Position numbers and translations under genes: made by a program. Below, piece by piece: positions 46,571 to 54,678 of a DNA stretch of 64,000 nucleotides. This stretch comes from Devosia sp. Root413D1. GTDB taxonomy: Bacteria > Pseudomonadota > Alphaproteobacteria > Rhizobiales > Devosiaceae. The number at the start of each line of letters is the position of its first letter. Position 1 is the first letter of the stretch. The stretch covers positions 409,855-473,854 of the forward strand of contig NZ_LMEA01000001.1 in assembly GCF_001425235.1 (NCBI RefSeq), written 5' to 3'. Under the pieces are notes generated by a model, which made no database searches, had not been told where the DNA came from, and saw nothing but the letters and a program-made list of their open reading frames with translations.

Positions 46571-46822
46571 GAGGTACGCACCCACACGCTGACTAGACGA
46601 AAGTCTGATGCAGCTGCGCCGCCAGCCGGCGTCGGCTTTAGCGTGGCTAAAACCCTTGGCAACCCGGGCCTTTCAGCAAATTCGTGCCAAAGCTTAGGCG
46701 ATCTATAGATTGAATTGTCGCGAGTAATCACGTTGCCAGCCTCATATGCTCAAGCTTAGCCTCGAAGTGACGGCCTGACCGAATGGGAAGCGGAAGGAAA
46801 CGTCGTCCTTCGGAGGAATATC

Positions 46823-48409
46823 ATGACTGAATTCAAGTCTGGAATGAGCCGGCGCGACCTGCTGGCGATGATCGGTACTGTGGCCGGCAGTGTCGCGATG
46901 TACAACGCCATGACGACGCTCGGCTTCGCCCAGGCCTCGACGTATGACGGCCCGGTGAAGCTGGAAGGCGACCCCAAGGGCGCTTCGGTGCTGATCCTGG
47001 GCGCCGGTCTTGCCGGCATGACCGCGGCGCTCGAGCTGCGTGCCGTCGGCTACAAGGTTCAGGTGCTGGAGTATCGCGAGAAGGCCGGCGGCCGCTGCTG
47101 GACGCTGCGCGGCGGCGACAAATATGTCGAGCTGGGTGGCTTCGAGCAGGAGGTGAAGTTCGCCGAAGGCAACTACATCAACCCAGGCCCGTGGCGCATC
47201 CCGCACCACCACTATGGCGTGCTCGACTATTGCAAGCGCTTCGGCGTCAAGCTCGAGCCCTTCATCCAGACCAATTTCAACGCCTACCTGCACCGCACCG
47301 ACGCCTTCGAGGGCAAGCCCGTCCGCTTCCGCGAGGCGCTGACCGACTATCGCGGCCATGTCTCGGAACTGCTCGCCAAGGTGGTCAACCAGAACGCCCT
47401 CGACGAAACGGTCAGCGCCGATGATGCCAAGCTGCTGCTCGAGTCGCTGAAGACCTGGGGCGTGCTCGATGAGAACTATGCCTACGTGAAGAGCAACGAC
47501 ACCTCGGAGTTCCGCGGCTGGGCCAAGGAGCCGGGCGGCGGCGTCGATGGCGCGCCGGTGCCATCCGAGCCGATGACGCTTTCCGACGTGCTGCAGTCGC
47601 GTGTCTGGCAGCACCTTGTCGACGGCGACAGCATCGAGCACCAGTCGACCATCTTCCAGCCGGTCGGCGGCATGGACATGATCGCCAAGGGCTTCGAGAA
47701 GGAAGTCGGCGATCTCATCACCTACAACGCCAAGGTCACCAAGATCGACCAGTCGGACACCGGCGTGACGGTGACCTATGTCGACAGCCAGAGCGGCGAA
47801 GGCACCGAGACGGCGAGCGCCGACTACTGCATCTGCACCATCCCGTTCTCCATCCTCGGCCAGATCGAGCATAACCTGTCGGGCGAGATGACCGCGGTCA
47901 TCGACTCGATGTCCTATGCCGGTTCGGTGAAGTTCGGCCTCGAGTTCAAGCGCCGCTTCTGGGAGCAGGACGAGCGCATCTATGGCGGTATCACCTACAC
48001 CAACCTGCCGATCTCGCTGATCTCCTACCCCTCGACCAACTATTTCAGCGATGGTCCGGGCGTGCTGCTGGGCGGCTATTCGTGGGGCGCCACGGCCTAC
48101 CAGTTCAACGCCATGTCGCCCGAGGATCGGGTGAAGAAGGCCGTCGAATATGGGGCGCAGATCCATCCGCAATACACCGCGGAGTTTTCCAACGGCGTGG
48201 CCGTCACCTGGCACCGGGTGCCGTGGGTGCTGGGCTGCTTCGGCATCTGGGCCGACAAAGAGAACCAGTATGCCACCGCCGCGGCAATGGATGGCCGCAC
48301 CCTGATGGCGGGCGAGCACATCTCCTACCTGCCGGCCTGGCAGGAAGGCGCCATCCTCTCCGCCATCGATGCGATCAAGCGCCTGCATGCGCATGTGACC
48401 GCCGCCTGA
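46823..48409 (+). CDS. Tat-exported flavin amine oxidase/dehydrogenase
   Basis: A 528-residue flavin-containing monoamine-oxidase-family protein. A twin-arginine signal, SRRDLLAM at residues 9-16, followed by a hydrophobic stretch, predicts export in folded form with FAD. FAD-binding motifs are VLILGAGLAGMTAALEL (about 56-72) and YREKAGGRCWTLRGG; the C-terminal FAD-contact region is MAGEHISYLPAWQEGAILS. An ideal GGAGGAA precedes the ATG. The substrate amine is unknown. It begins an operon with a cytochrome c and a secreted RidA protein, which suggests a dehydrogenase passing electrons to cytochrome rather than oxygen. Confidence 0.9.
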   Translation: MTEFKSGMSRRDLLAMIGTVAGSVAMYNAMTTLGFAQASTYDGPVKLEGDPKGASVLILGAGLAGMTAALELRAVGYKVQVLEYREKAGGRCWTLRGGDKYVELGGFEQEVKFAEGNYINPGPWRIPHHHYGVLDYCKRFGVKLEPFIQTNFNAYLHRTDAFEGKPVRFREALTDYRGHVSELLAKVVNQNALDETVSADDAKLLLESLKTWGVLDENYAYVKSNDTSEFRGWAKEPGGGVDGAPVPSEPMTLSDVLQSRVWQHLVDGDSIEHQSTIFQPVGGMDMIAKGFEKEVGDLITYNAKVTKIDQSDTGVTVTYVDSQSGEGTETASADYCICTIPFSILGQIEHNLSGEMTAVIDSMSYAGSVKFGLEFKRRFWEQDERIYGGITYTNLPISLISYPSTNYFSDGPGVLLGGYSWGATAYQFNAMSPEDRVKKAVEYGAQIHPQYTAEFSNGVAVTWHRVPWVLGCFGIWADKENQYATAAAMDGRTLMAGEHISYLPAWQEGAILSAIDAIKRLHAHVTAA

Positions 48410-48434
48410 CCGCCGTTTCAGAAAGGACTTTGAC

Positions 48435-48827
48435 ATGACAAAGCTCACGATTGCCGCGGCGGCGGCCCTCTCCCTGTTCTTGACGGCACCGGCCATGGCG
48501 CAGGACGCGGCCATGTTCGCCTCGCCCAGCAAGCTGACCCAGACCGGCGGCGAGAACATCTACAAGGCAATCTGCGCCGGCTGCCACATGCCTGAGGGGC
48601 AGGGCGCGGTGGGCGCCGGCAAGTACCCGGCGCTCGCCAATAACGCCAACCTCGAATCTGCCGGCTACCCGATCTACCTGATCATCCACGGCCAGAAGGC
48701 GATGCCGGCGCTCGGCTCCGTGCTCGACGACCAGCAGATCGCCGATGTCGTCGCCTATATCCGCACCAGTTTCGGCAATGACTTCGCCGAGCCGGTGACG
48801 GTCGAGGAAGTGACCGACGCGCGCTAA
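48435..48827 (+). CDS. Periplasmic class I cytochrome c
   Basis: A 130-residue c-type cytochrome with a signal peptide cleaved after AMA (about residue 22). The heme attachment motif is ICAGCHMPEGQG near residue 48, and the distal methionine ligand is in KAMPALGSVL. A single heme site and YIRTSFGN near the C-terminus fit a small soluble class I cytochrome. It follows the amine oxidase gene by 25 nt and is its likely electron acceptor. Confidence 0.9.
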   Translation: MTKLTIAAAAALSLFLTAPAMAQDAAMFASPSKLTQTGGENIYKAICAGCHMPEGQGAVGAGKYPALANNANLESAGYPIYLIIHGQKAMPALGSVLDDQQIADVVAYIRTSFGNDFAEPVTVEEVTDAR

Positions 48828-48843
48828 GCGCGCGGTGACCCCG

Positions 48844-48866
48844 CCGTCCGGGCTCTGTCCGGACGG
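48844..48866 (+). other. Hairpin between cytochrome c and RidA genes
   Basis: CCGTCCGG and CCGGACGG form an 8-bp perfect stem around a 7-nt loop. No T tract follows, so it is more likely an RNA-processing or stability element than a terminator. Confidence 0.4.
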
Positions 48867-48911
48867 TGCGTCCCTTTGGGACCTGTATCTCCATCTATTG
48901 GGAAGACCAGC

Positions 48912-49412
48912 ATGACCAGACTCCTCAGCACCAAGACATTTGCCCTGGCCCTCGGCCTCGCCATCCTCGTAGCCGGCCCGGTGCTGGCGGAGGATGTGAT
49001 CCGCCACACCAACCCCAACTCCAATTTCCCGATCGCCCGCGCCGTCGAAATTCCGGCTGGCAAGACCACCATCTATCTGAGCGGCGCCGTTCCGAGCGTC
49101 GTTGACGAGAGCGCCGATCGGGCCACCCCTGCCGCCTATGGCGACATGGAGACCCAGACCACCAGCGTGCTGCAATCGATCGAGAAGACCCTGGCCGATC
49201 TCGGTCTCGGGCTCGGCGATGTGGTCAAGATGCAGGCCTATCTCGTGGCTCCGGACGGCAAGCTCGATTTCGAGGGTTTCATGAAGGGCTACACCAAGTT
49301 CTTCGGCACCGAGGCGCAGCCCAACCTGCCGGCCCGCTCGGTGATGACCGTCGCCGGCCTTGTCAGCCCTGGCTGGCTGGTCGAGATCGAAGTCACTGCC
49401 GTCCGGCCGTAA
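48912..49412 (+). CDS. Secreted RidA/YjgF-family imine deaminase
   Basis: A 166-residue precursor from ATG 48912 with a signal peptide (FALALGLAILVAGPVLAEDV). RidA proteins hydrolyse reactive enamines and imines released by flavin or PLP enzymes. The family is normally cytoplasmic, so the signal peptide is unusual. AVEIPAGKTTIYLSGAVPS, LGLGLGDVVKMQAYLVAPD and ARSVMTVAGLVSPGWLVEIE follow the RidA fold, with the conserved substrate Arg in the ARSVMTV segment. It is third in the amine oxidase operon. Confidence 0.88.
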   Translation: MTRLLSTKTFALALGLAILVAGPVLAEDVIRHTNPNSNFPIARAVEIPAGKTTIYLSGAVPSVVDESADRATPAAYGDMETQTTSVLQSIEKTLADLGLGLGDVVKMQAYLVAPDGKLDFEGFMKGYTKFFGTEAQPNLPARSVMTVAGLVSPGWLVEIEVTAVRP

Positions 49413-49441
49413 CGCCGATTCGAACTGCAGGGCGCGGCTGC

Positions 49442-49816
49442 TCATCTGGCCGCGTCCTGGTGTTTCGGCACCTGGTAGATCGGTCGTACCTCGATGGTGC
49501 CGTGCTGGGCCAGCGGAACGCCGCCGGCAATGCGGATCGCGTCGTTGAGGTCGCGCGCCTCGATCAGGATGAAGCCACCCAGCTGTTCCTTGGTCTCGAG
49601 AAACGGCCCGTCGGTCGCCGAGATCCTGCCGTCCCGCACCCGCACCAGCACTGCGCTCTCGGGCGCCTGCAGCGCCTGCGCCCGGATCAGGTTGCCGCTG
49701 GCTTCGAGCTCGCGGTCATAGCCGGTCGAGGCGATGTCGAGCTCGCGCTTTTCGGCTTCGCTCATCCGGCGGAACACTTCCTTGTCGTCGAAATGGACGA
49801 GGCAGACATAAAGCAT
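49442..49816 (-). CDS. DGPF/YciI-family protein (ECF42-associated type) 1
   Basis: A 124-residue YCII-fold protein with the diagnostic ATDGPFLETKEQLGGF near residue 66 and the typical ending GTIEVRPIYQVPKHQD. The role of DGPF proteins is unknown; they are known neighbours and targets of ECF42 sigma factors. A TGTCGA sequence with a CGAT 17 nt later lies upstream (49865-49891), consistent with ECF42-type control. It converges on the RidA gene. Confidence 0.85.
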   Translation of the reverse strand: MLYVCLVHFDDKEVFRRMSEAEKRELDIASTGYDRELEASGNLIRAQALQAPESAVLVRVRDGRISATDGPFLETKEQLGGFILIEARDLNDAIRIAGGVPLAQHGTIEVRPIYQVPKHQDAAR

Positions 49817-49864
49817 GGTGGTTCTCCGCTTGCGATGGTGCGCTGGCTTGGGGGTCGTGAGCTA

Positions 49865-49891
49865 ATCGAACGCCGCCGCCGGGTTTCGACA
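49865..49891 (-). promoter_or_regulatory. Possible ECF42-type promoter
   Basis: On the minus strand TGTCGA (49886-49891) and CGAT (49865-49868) are separated by 17 nt, about 50 nt upstream of the DGPF gene start. This resembles the TGTCGA / CG(A/T)C pattern I recall for ECF42 targets. Both elements are short and could be chance. Confidence 0.35.
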
Positions 49892-50018
49892 TGGATTCAT
49901 GCGAATCGAGCCAGATTCCTGCGGGACTGTCGAACGGGTGGGGCGCGGACGCATTTTAGCGATTTGCTTGCCTCCGTCTTCACCACACCGTTTCATCGCC
50001 CGCTAAGCGCTTCTCCCG

Positions 50019-51830
50019 ATGGCCGAACGCAGCAATGCCGATCTTTGCCATTATGCCCCCAATCGAGGAGCCTGGGGGCTTTCCAATCCGATGTTCGCCG
50101 GCCTCACCGCTGTGACTGAGCCCAAGCCGCTGCCGGTGCGGGCTCGTTCGCGCCTGCTGTCGCTCGCCACCGTTGCGCTGGTGGTCACGCTGGTGGTGAC
50201 GGCGATCGCTGGGTTCATGCATGTCGGTGGCCAGCAGCGCGCCATGACCGAGCTCAGGGGCGAGGCCGACCAGTTGCGCGCCATGTCCCAGGCCGTGGCC
50301 GACGCCGATGCCGACATCATGCATTTCCTCACCGGGGAAGCGGGTGCGCTGCGCACCTACCTGTCCCAGGTCGAGCGCTTGAGCAGCGCCGATGCTGCGA
50401 TCTTCGATGTGGTAAGCCCGATCGCGGCCTCGCCATCGGCCGAACCACAGCGCCTGCGCGAACTTGTCGCCGGGCTGGTCAACAACTGGAACGAAGCGAT
50501 CGACCTCGCGACTTCCGGCAACCGGCAAGCCGGGCTCGACCTGCTGGCGAGCCGCCGTACCGGCGAGACCGTAACGGCCATCGGTGCTGGCGTCGGCCGG
50601 GTGCTCGGCGATACTGACCTCAGGGTACGCACGCACGATATCCGTATCCAGGCCGGTACCATGCTGGTGCTGGTGATGCAGCTGGGAGCGGGCCTGCTCG
50701 CCATCCTCGGCCTGCTCTATGCTTTCCGGTCTTCGGCCACCGAGGCCGATGGCCGCGCCGCGGCGGTGGAGGCGGCCGACAGGGCGCGCCAGCAGGTGGG
50801 GCGGTTGTTCGAGATGGCGGACGTGCTGCAGAGCGCTTCGGACCATGCCGACGCCAATGCCGTGCTGAAGGCGACGGCGATGGAGCTGGTGCCCGGCTTC
50901 TCGGGGGCGCTCTATGTGTTCAACAATTCCCGCGACCGGTTGGTGCTCTCGACCACCTGGGCGCGTTCGGAGAACGACGCGCTGCCCGAAACCATCAACC
51001 CCACCGCCTGCTGGGCGGTGAAGCGCGGCAAGCCGCACCTCAACCGCGCCGATTCCGCCAAGCTGTGCTGCAGCCACCATGTCGGCAACGAGACCTCGCT
51101 CGAAATCCCGATGATCGCGCGGGGCGAAATCGTCGGGCTGCTGCAGCTGTTCGCTTCCGGCGTCAGCGCCGAGCAGCGGCTGGAACACATCACCGCGCTG
51201 GGTTCGGCCCTGGCCGATGGCATGAGTCTGGCGCTCGCCAACATGGCATTGCGCGAAAAGCTCCGGAACCAGGCGCTGCGCGACCCGCTGACCGGGCTCT
51301 ACAACCGCCGCTACATGGAAGATTGCCTGCAGCGCTTCGTCCGGCTGGCCGAGCGCGAGAACCGTGAGATTTCGCTGATCATGGTCGATCTCGATCACTT
51401 CAAGCGGCTCAACGACGAGCATGGCCACAGCTTTGGCGACCAGGTGCTGCGCGATGCCGCGCTGACGCTGACCGGCTCGCTGCGCGAGACCGATATCGTT
51501 TGCCGTTTCGGCGGCGAGGAACTGGTGGTGATCCTGCCCGATTGCCCGCTGGAGCGGGCCGCCGACAAGGCGGAACTGCTGCGGCTCAGGATCGAGGAGC
51601 TGAGCAACACGCACGGCACCGATATCTCGGCCTCGTTCGGCGTCGCCTCGGTGCCGCATACCTCGCAGAGCGTCACCGACCTGCTGCAGGCCGCCGACCA
51701 GGCGCTCTACAAGGCCAAGCAGAGTGGACGCAATCAGGTGGCCAAAGCGCCGCTGCGCCCGTACCGGCCGGACCGCATGGGCGACGAGTTGGCCGCGCTG
51801 GAGGAATTTTCGCGGGCGGCGGCGGAGTAG
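50019..51830 (+). CDS. Membrane GAF-GGDEF diguanylate cyclase
   Basis: A 603-residue receptor. Two membrane helices (about residues 46-68 and 208-235) enclose a helical periplasmic domain, then comes a GAF-like domain (about 255-405) and a C-terminal GGDEF domain. The active-site motif reads GGEEL, and the RETD inhibitory site for c-di-GMP lies five residues before it, so it should be an active, feedback-inhibited cyclase. DPLTGLYNRRYM marks the start of the GGDEF domain. ATG 50019 is taken; 50091 is an alternative start. Confidence 0.9.
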   Translation: MAERSNADLCHYAPNRGAWGLSNPMFAGLTAVTEPKPLPVRARSRLLSLATVALVVTLVVTAIAGFMHVGGQQRAMTELRGEADQLRAMSQAVADADADIMHFLTGEAGALRTYLSQVERLSSADAAIFDVVSPIAASPSAEPQRLRELVAGLVNNWNEAIDLATSGNRQAGLDLLASRRTGETVTAIGAGVGRVLGDTDLRVRTHDIRIQAGTMLVLVMQLGAGLLAILGLLYAFRSSATEADGRAAAVEAADRARQQVGRLFEMADVLQSASDHADANAVLKATAMELVPGFSGALYVFNNSRDRLVLSTTWARSENDALPETINPTACWAVKRGKPHLNRADSAKLCCSHHVGNETSLEIPMIARGEIVGLLQLFASGVSAEQRLEHITALGSALADGMSLALANMALREKLRNQALRDPLTGLYNRRYMEDCLQRFVRLAERENREISLIMVDLDHFKRLNDEHGHSFGDQVLRDAALTLTGSLRETDIVCRFGGEELVVILPDCPLERAADKAELLRLRIEELSNTHGTDISASFGVASVPHTSQSVTDLLQAADQALYKAKQSGRNQVAKAPLRPYRPDRMGDELAALEEFSRAAAE

Positions 51831-51865
51831 CTCGGGCTCGTGCCGCTACCGCCGGTGGCTGTGGA

Positions 51866-51968
51866 CCTCCACCCTTAATCCCTCCCCGCAAGGGGGAGGG
51901 AGACGCAGACTGCGAGGCCAGTGTTTTGGTCACCCTCCCCCTTGCGGGGAGGGGACAGGGGTGGGGGG
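51866..51968. repeat. Dispersed hairpin repeat, family B copy 4
   Basis: CCTCCACCCTTAATCCCTCC and GGAGGGGACAGGGGTGGGGGG arms with CCCCGCAAGGGGGAGGG and CCCTCCCCCTTGCGGGG inside. It lies between the convergent GGDEF gene and the small secreted protein gene. Confidence 0.8.
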
Positions 51969-51997
51969 CAGCCGGCAGCGGCTAGGTCCGCCGCGCT

Positions 51998-52282
51998 CTA
52001 AGGCAAATAGCTCGGCTTGGTCCGCATCAGCTCGGTTTGCAGCTGCTGCTGCAGCATTTTCTGCTGCTGCAGGTCGCGCTGCAGTTTGGAGAGCGTTGCA
52101 TCAATCTCGCTCCGGATGGCGCGATCCCGGGCCGATTGCGCCAGCTCGTTCTGCAGGCACAGCGTGCGTTGCAAGTCGTTGCCCTGGTAGCCGTCCTTGG
52201 CGACGTCGGGCACCGGAGGGCAATAGGCTAGCGCCCCCGAGCTGAGGGCAATAACCGCGACGGTGGCGAGCAAAATCCGCAT
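51998..52282 (-). CDS. Small secreted coiled-coil protein
   Basis: A 94-residue precursor from ATG 52282 (MRILLATVAVIALSSGALA signal peptide); ATG 52303 would add seven residues. The mature protein has two cysteines (YCPPVPD and RTLCLQNEL) and a long Gln-rich amphipathic helix (LSKLQRDLQQQKMLQQQLQT), probably a coiled coil. I do not recognise the family. It ends 36 nt before a downstream hairpin repeat. Confidence 0.7.
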   Translation of the reverse strand: MRILLATVAVIALSSGALAYCPPVPDVAKDGYQGNDLQRTLCLQNELAQSARDRAIRSEIDATLSKLQRDLQQQKMLQQQLQTELMRTKPSYLP

Positions 52283-52318
52283 AGCCGGAATCTGGGCATT
52301 CACGTCCCCCGGATCAAG

Positions 52319-53383
52319 TCACGATCGCGCGCTTGGGCCTGCGGTACTGTTTCGCACCAGCAGCTCGAGCGGCAGGCTTTCGCGGTGCACCCCGCCATCG
52401 TGCTCGAGGATGGTCTTGACCGCCCGGCGGCCGATTTCGGCGATCGGCTGCACCACGGTGGTGAGCGGCGGGTTGACGGTGGCGGCTTCCGGCACGCCGT
52501 CGAAACCGACGATCGAGATGTCCTCGGGGACGCTGAGGCCGCGCTCGGCGAGGATCTCGAGCGCGAACATGGCGACACGATCCGACATCGCCAGAATGGC
52601 GGTGGGGCGCTCGCCGGCCGTGAGGATGTAGTCGAGCCCGCGCCTGACGCTCTCGGCGGTGCTGCGGGTTTCGTAGATCGGGATGGTCTCGCGGTCGATG
52701 CCGTAGAGCGCCAACTCCTCGAAATAGCCATAGGCGCGGTCGCGCGAGGTGGAGTAGGTGGCGGCGGCGATTGCGGCGCTGCCGACCGGCCCCTCGTGCG
52801 CGTCGTCGAGCTCGAGCCCGAGAATGCCGAAGCGGCGGTGGCCGAGCTGCGCCAGATGCCGGGCGGCCATCTGCGCCCCGGCATAGTCATCGACGCCGAT
52901 GGCCGAGATGGTGTCATCGGGTTTGCCGAGCGCCAGCGCCACGAAGGGCAGCTGCCGCTCACGCGTCAGCTCCACCAGCTTTTCGCCATTCTCGATGCAG
53001 AGCAGCACGAATCCGTCGACCAGCGCGCTCTGGATATTCCAGGCCAGCCGCTCGCTGTTGCGGGCCGACACCAGCGCCAGGCCGGCGCCGCGCGCATCGC
53101 AGGCCTCCGAGATGCCTTGCATCAGGACGCGGGCAAACGGATCTTCGAAGAAGTAGGAAAGCGGCTCCGCGGTGGCGACGCCGATGGCGTTGGATTTGCC
53201 GGCGCGCAGCAGCCGGCCGCGCGGATCGGGTCCGGCATAGCCGAGGTCGCGGGCCGTCTGGTGCACCCGCTCGCGCACCTCCGGTCGCACCAGGTCCGGC
53301 CGGCTGAACACGTTCGACGCTGTGCCCTGCGACACCCCCGCCGCCTTTGCCACATCGCTCAAGCGCACCAGATCGCGTGCCAT
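52319..53383 (-). CDS. LacI-family transcriptional regulator
   Basis: A 354-residue repressor from ATG 53383. The DNA-binding headpiece reads VRLSDVAKAAGVSQGTASNVFSRP, where the usual VSxxTVSRVLN pattern is altered to GTASNVF. The periplasmic-binding-protein-like core includes ILGLELDDAHEGPVGSAA and TAILAMSDRVAMFALEILAERGLSVPEDISIVGFDG. The effector is probably a sugar or nucleoside. Three matching 14-nt operators lie 101-195 nt upstream of its start, towards a divergent small gene. Confidence 0.93.
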   Translation of the reverse strand: MARDLVRLSDVAKAAGVSQGTASNVFSRPDLVRPEVRERVHQTARDLGYAGPDPRGRLLRAGKSNAIGVATAEPLSYFFEDPFARVLMQGISEACDARGAGLALVSARNSERLAWNIQSALVDGFVLLCIENGEKLVELTRERQLPFVALALGKPDDTISAIGVDDYAGAQMAARHLAQLGHRRFGILGLELDDAHEGPVGSAAIAAATYSTSRDRAYGYFEELALYGIDRETIPIYETRSTAESVRRGLDYILTAGERPTAILAMSDRVAMFALEILAERGLSVPEDISIVGFDGVPEAATVNPPLTTVVQPIAEIGRRAVKTILEHDGGVHRESLPLELLVRNSTAGPSARS

Positions 53384-53483
53384 CCGAACCTTTCCAGTTT
53401 TTGCGGCTCGTCTGCCGCCCCGAGGACAATCGTCCCGATTGCCTGAGGGCATCCTAGCCAACTCCCAGTCATATAGCACGCTT

Positions 53484-53578
53484 TTGTATCGGTTCAAATT
53501 CCGCTTGACTCTCAGGCATCGAAGCGTATGCTTGAACCGATTCAAGCGGTCATGCGTTGATCAATTGAATCGGTTCAA
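53484..53578. promoter_or_regulatory. Three LacI-family operators
   Basis: TTGTATCGGTTCAA (53484-53497), TTGAACCGATTCAA (53532-53545) and TTGAATCGGTTCAA (53565-53578) share the palindromic pattern TTGAAYCGRTTCAA with the central CG typical of LacI operators. Centres are 48 and 33 nt apart. They lie between the lacI-type gene and the divergent gene at 53597, so looping repression of both is plausible. Confidence 0.8.
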
Positions 53579-53596
53579 GTCGAAAGGAGACTTGTG

Positions 53597-53854
53597 ATGA
53601 TCCCCGCTAGCTATCTCTACAAGGACGCCTACAAGCAGCACTGGGGCGAAGATTTCGCCCGCCGGACCGGCGAAGCGCCATGGGAGGCGCATCCGGACGC
53701 CGGGCTGTGGGAAAAGCCTTCTCTATGGCGCGCGATAGGCGGCTTCATCGGCCGCCTGTTCGCCTCGAGCCGCGCGGCAGCCGCGGATGAAACTGAAGCT
53801 CCGGGGCGTCATTGCCCCGAAGCCACCGATCGCCGTCTGGCCCTGTCGCGGTGA
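53597..53854 (+). CDS. Small protein under LacI-type operators
   Basis: An 85-residue protein from ATG 53597, with AAAGGAGA 6 nt upstream; a GTG one codon earlier is possible. The sequence starts MIPASYLYKDAYKQHWGEDF, has an amphipathic central helix (LWRAIGGFIGRLFASSRA) and a polar tail. I do not recognise the family and no enzyme motif is visible. The three operators immediately upstream and the strong ribosome binding site argue that it is expressed. Confidence 0.65.
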   Translation: MIPASYLYKDAYKQHWGEDFARRTGEAPWEAHPDAGLWEKPSLWRAIGGFIGRLFASSRAAAADETEAPGRHCPEATDRRLALSR

Positions 53855-53858
53855 CGCT

Positions 53859-54287
53859 CTAGCGCTGCTCCGGCCACTGGCCGCTGTCGCGCAGCGCCTT
53901 CTCGCGATCCAGCGCTTCGGCCGAGACCTCGTCATAGGCATAGGCGAAGTCTTCGACCTCGGAAACGCGGCGGACTTCCACCTCCTCGCCTTCGTTCCAC
54001 ATCGGGATCTTCTTCACCCAGCCGATCGCCTCGTCGAGCGAGTCTGCCTTGACGATCCAGAAGCCGCCGACCAGCTCCTTGGCCTCGGTGAACGGGCCGT
54101 CCTTCACCACCAGCTTGCCGCCCTGCATCGCCACTTTCGCGCCGGTCTTGGATGGCTGCAGGCCCTCGCCTCCCAGCAAGACGCCGGCCTCGATCATTTC
54201 CTGGTTGAGCTTGCCCATCGCGGCCAGCATTTCCGAGCTTGGCGGCGGCGCCGGTTCAGTGGTCTTGACGATGATCATGTAGCGCAT
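53859..54287 (-). CDS. DGPF/YciI-family protein (ECF42-associated type) 2
   Basis: A 142-residue YCII-fold protein from ATG 54287, preceded by GAGGAGA. The start MRYMIIVKTTEP and the motif VKDGPFTEAKELVGGFWIVKA are typical of DGPF proteins. The C-terminus carries an extra acidic segment (EVEDFAYAYDE). Function is unknown. It converges on the small protein at 53597, with 4 nt between stops, and is 7.3 kb from the sigma factor gene. Confidence 0.85.
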   Translation of the reverse strand: MRYMIIVKTTEPAPPPSSEMLAAMGKLNQEMIEAGVLLGGEGLQPSKTGAKVAMQGGKLVVKDGPFTEAKELVGGFWIVKADSLDEAIGWVKKIPMWNEGEEVEVRRVSEVEDFAYAYDEVSAEALDREKALRDSGQWPEQR

Positions 54288-54330
54288 GGCGGGTCTCCTC
54301 GTTTGGTGGCCTTTCGAGCAGAGCTTGGCC

Positions 54331-54361
54331 CAAAACAAAAGGCCCGGTCAAACCGGGCCTT
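54331..54361 (-). terminator. Rho-independent terminator after 54386-54586
   Basis: AAGGCCCGGT and ACCGGGCCTT form a 10-bp stem. On the minus strand it is followed by TTGTTTTGGG. It separates the 66-residue gene from the DGPF gene downstream. Confidence 0.8.
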
Positions 54362-54385
54362 CTCCTCGACGGTGGCAAAATCGGG

Positions 54386-54586
54386 TCAGGCGACAGCGGG
54401 AACCACCATGCCATCCTGCAGCGCCATCAGGCGCTGTTCCATCCGCTCGGCGACGGCGCCTTCGTAGCGGCCGTTGCGGAAGCCGGTGATGATGCTGACG
54501 ATCTCGCGGCGACGGGCTTCGTAATGCGCCAGCGGCTCGTCGTAGAAGCGCTCGACCTTGATGGCGGGCCAGATTTCGTCGGACAT
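54386..54586 (-). CDS. Small protein of unknown function
   Basis: A 66-residue soluble, largely helical protein (MSDEIWPAIKVERFYDEP start, HYEARRREIVSIITGF and RMEQRLMALQDGM). AGGAA lies upstream of the ATG, and a clear terminator follows. No motif is recognised. Confidence 0.6.
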   Translation of the reverse strand: MSDEIWPAIKVERFYDEPLAHYEARRREIVSIITGFRNGRYEGAVAERMEQRLMALQDGMVVPAVA

Positions 54587-54678
54587 CGAACGTTCCTCGT
54601 CGCTTCGAAAAGCAGCGAGGAGGCTAAGCCCGTGAAATTAGACAGGGTTGAGCGCTTGGTTAGAATTTGGAGAGATAG

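Noticed and set aside
49928-49955. A second TGTCGA-type promoter directed at the GGDEF gene
   Set aside because: TGTCGA at 49928-49933 is present on the plus strand, but the expected CGWC downstream is only CGCA at 16 nt; the match is too weak.
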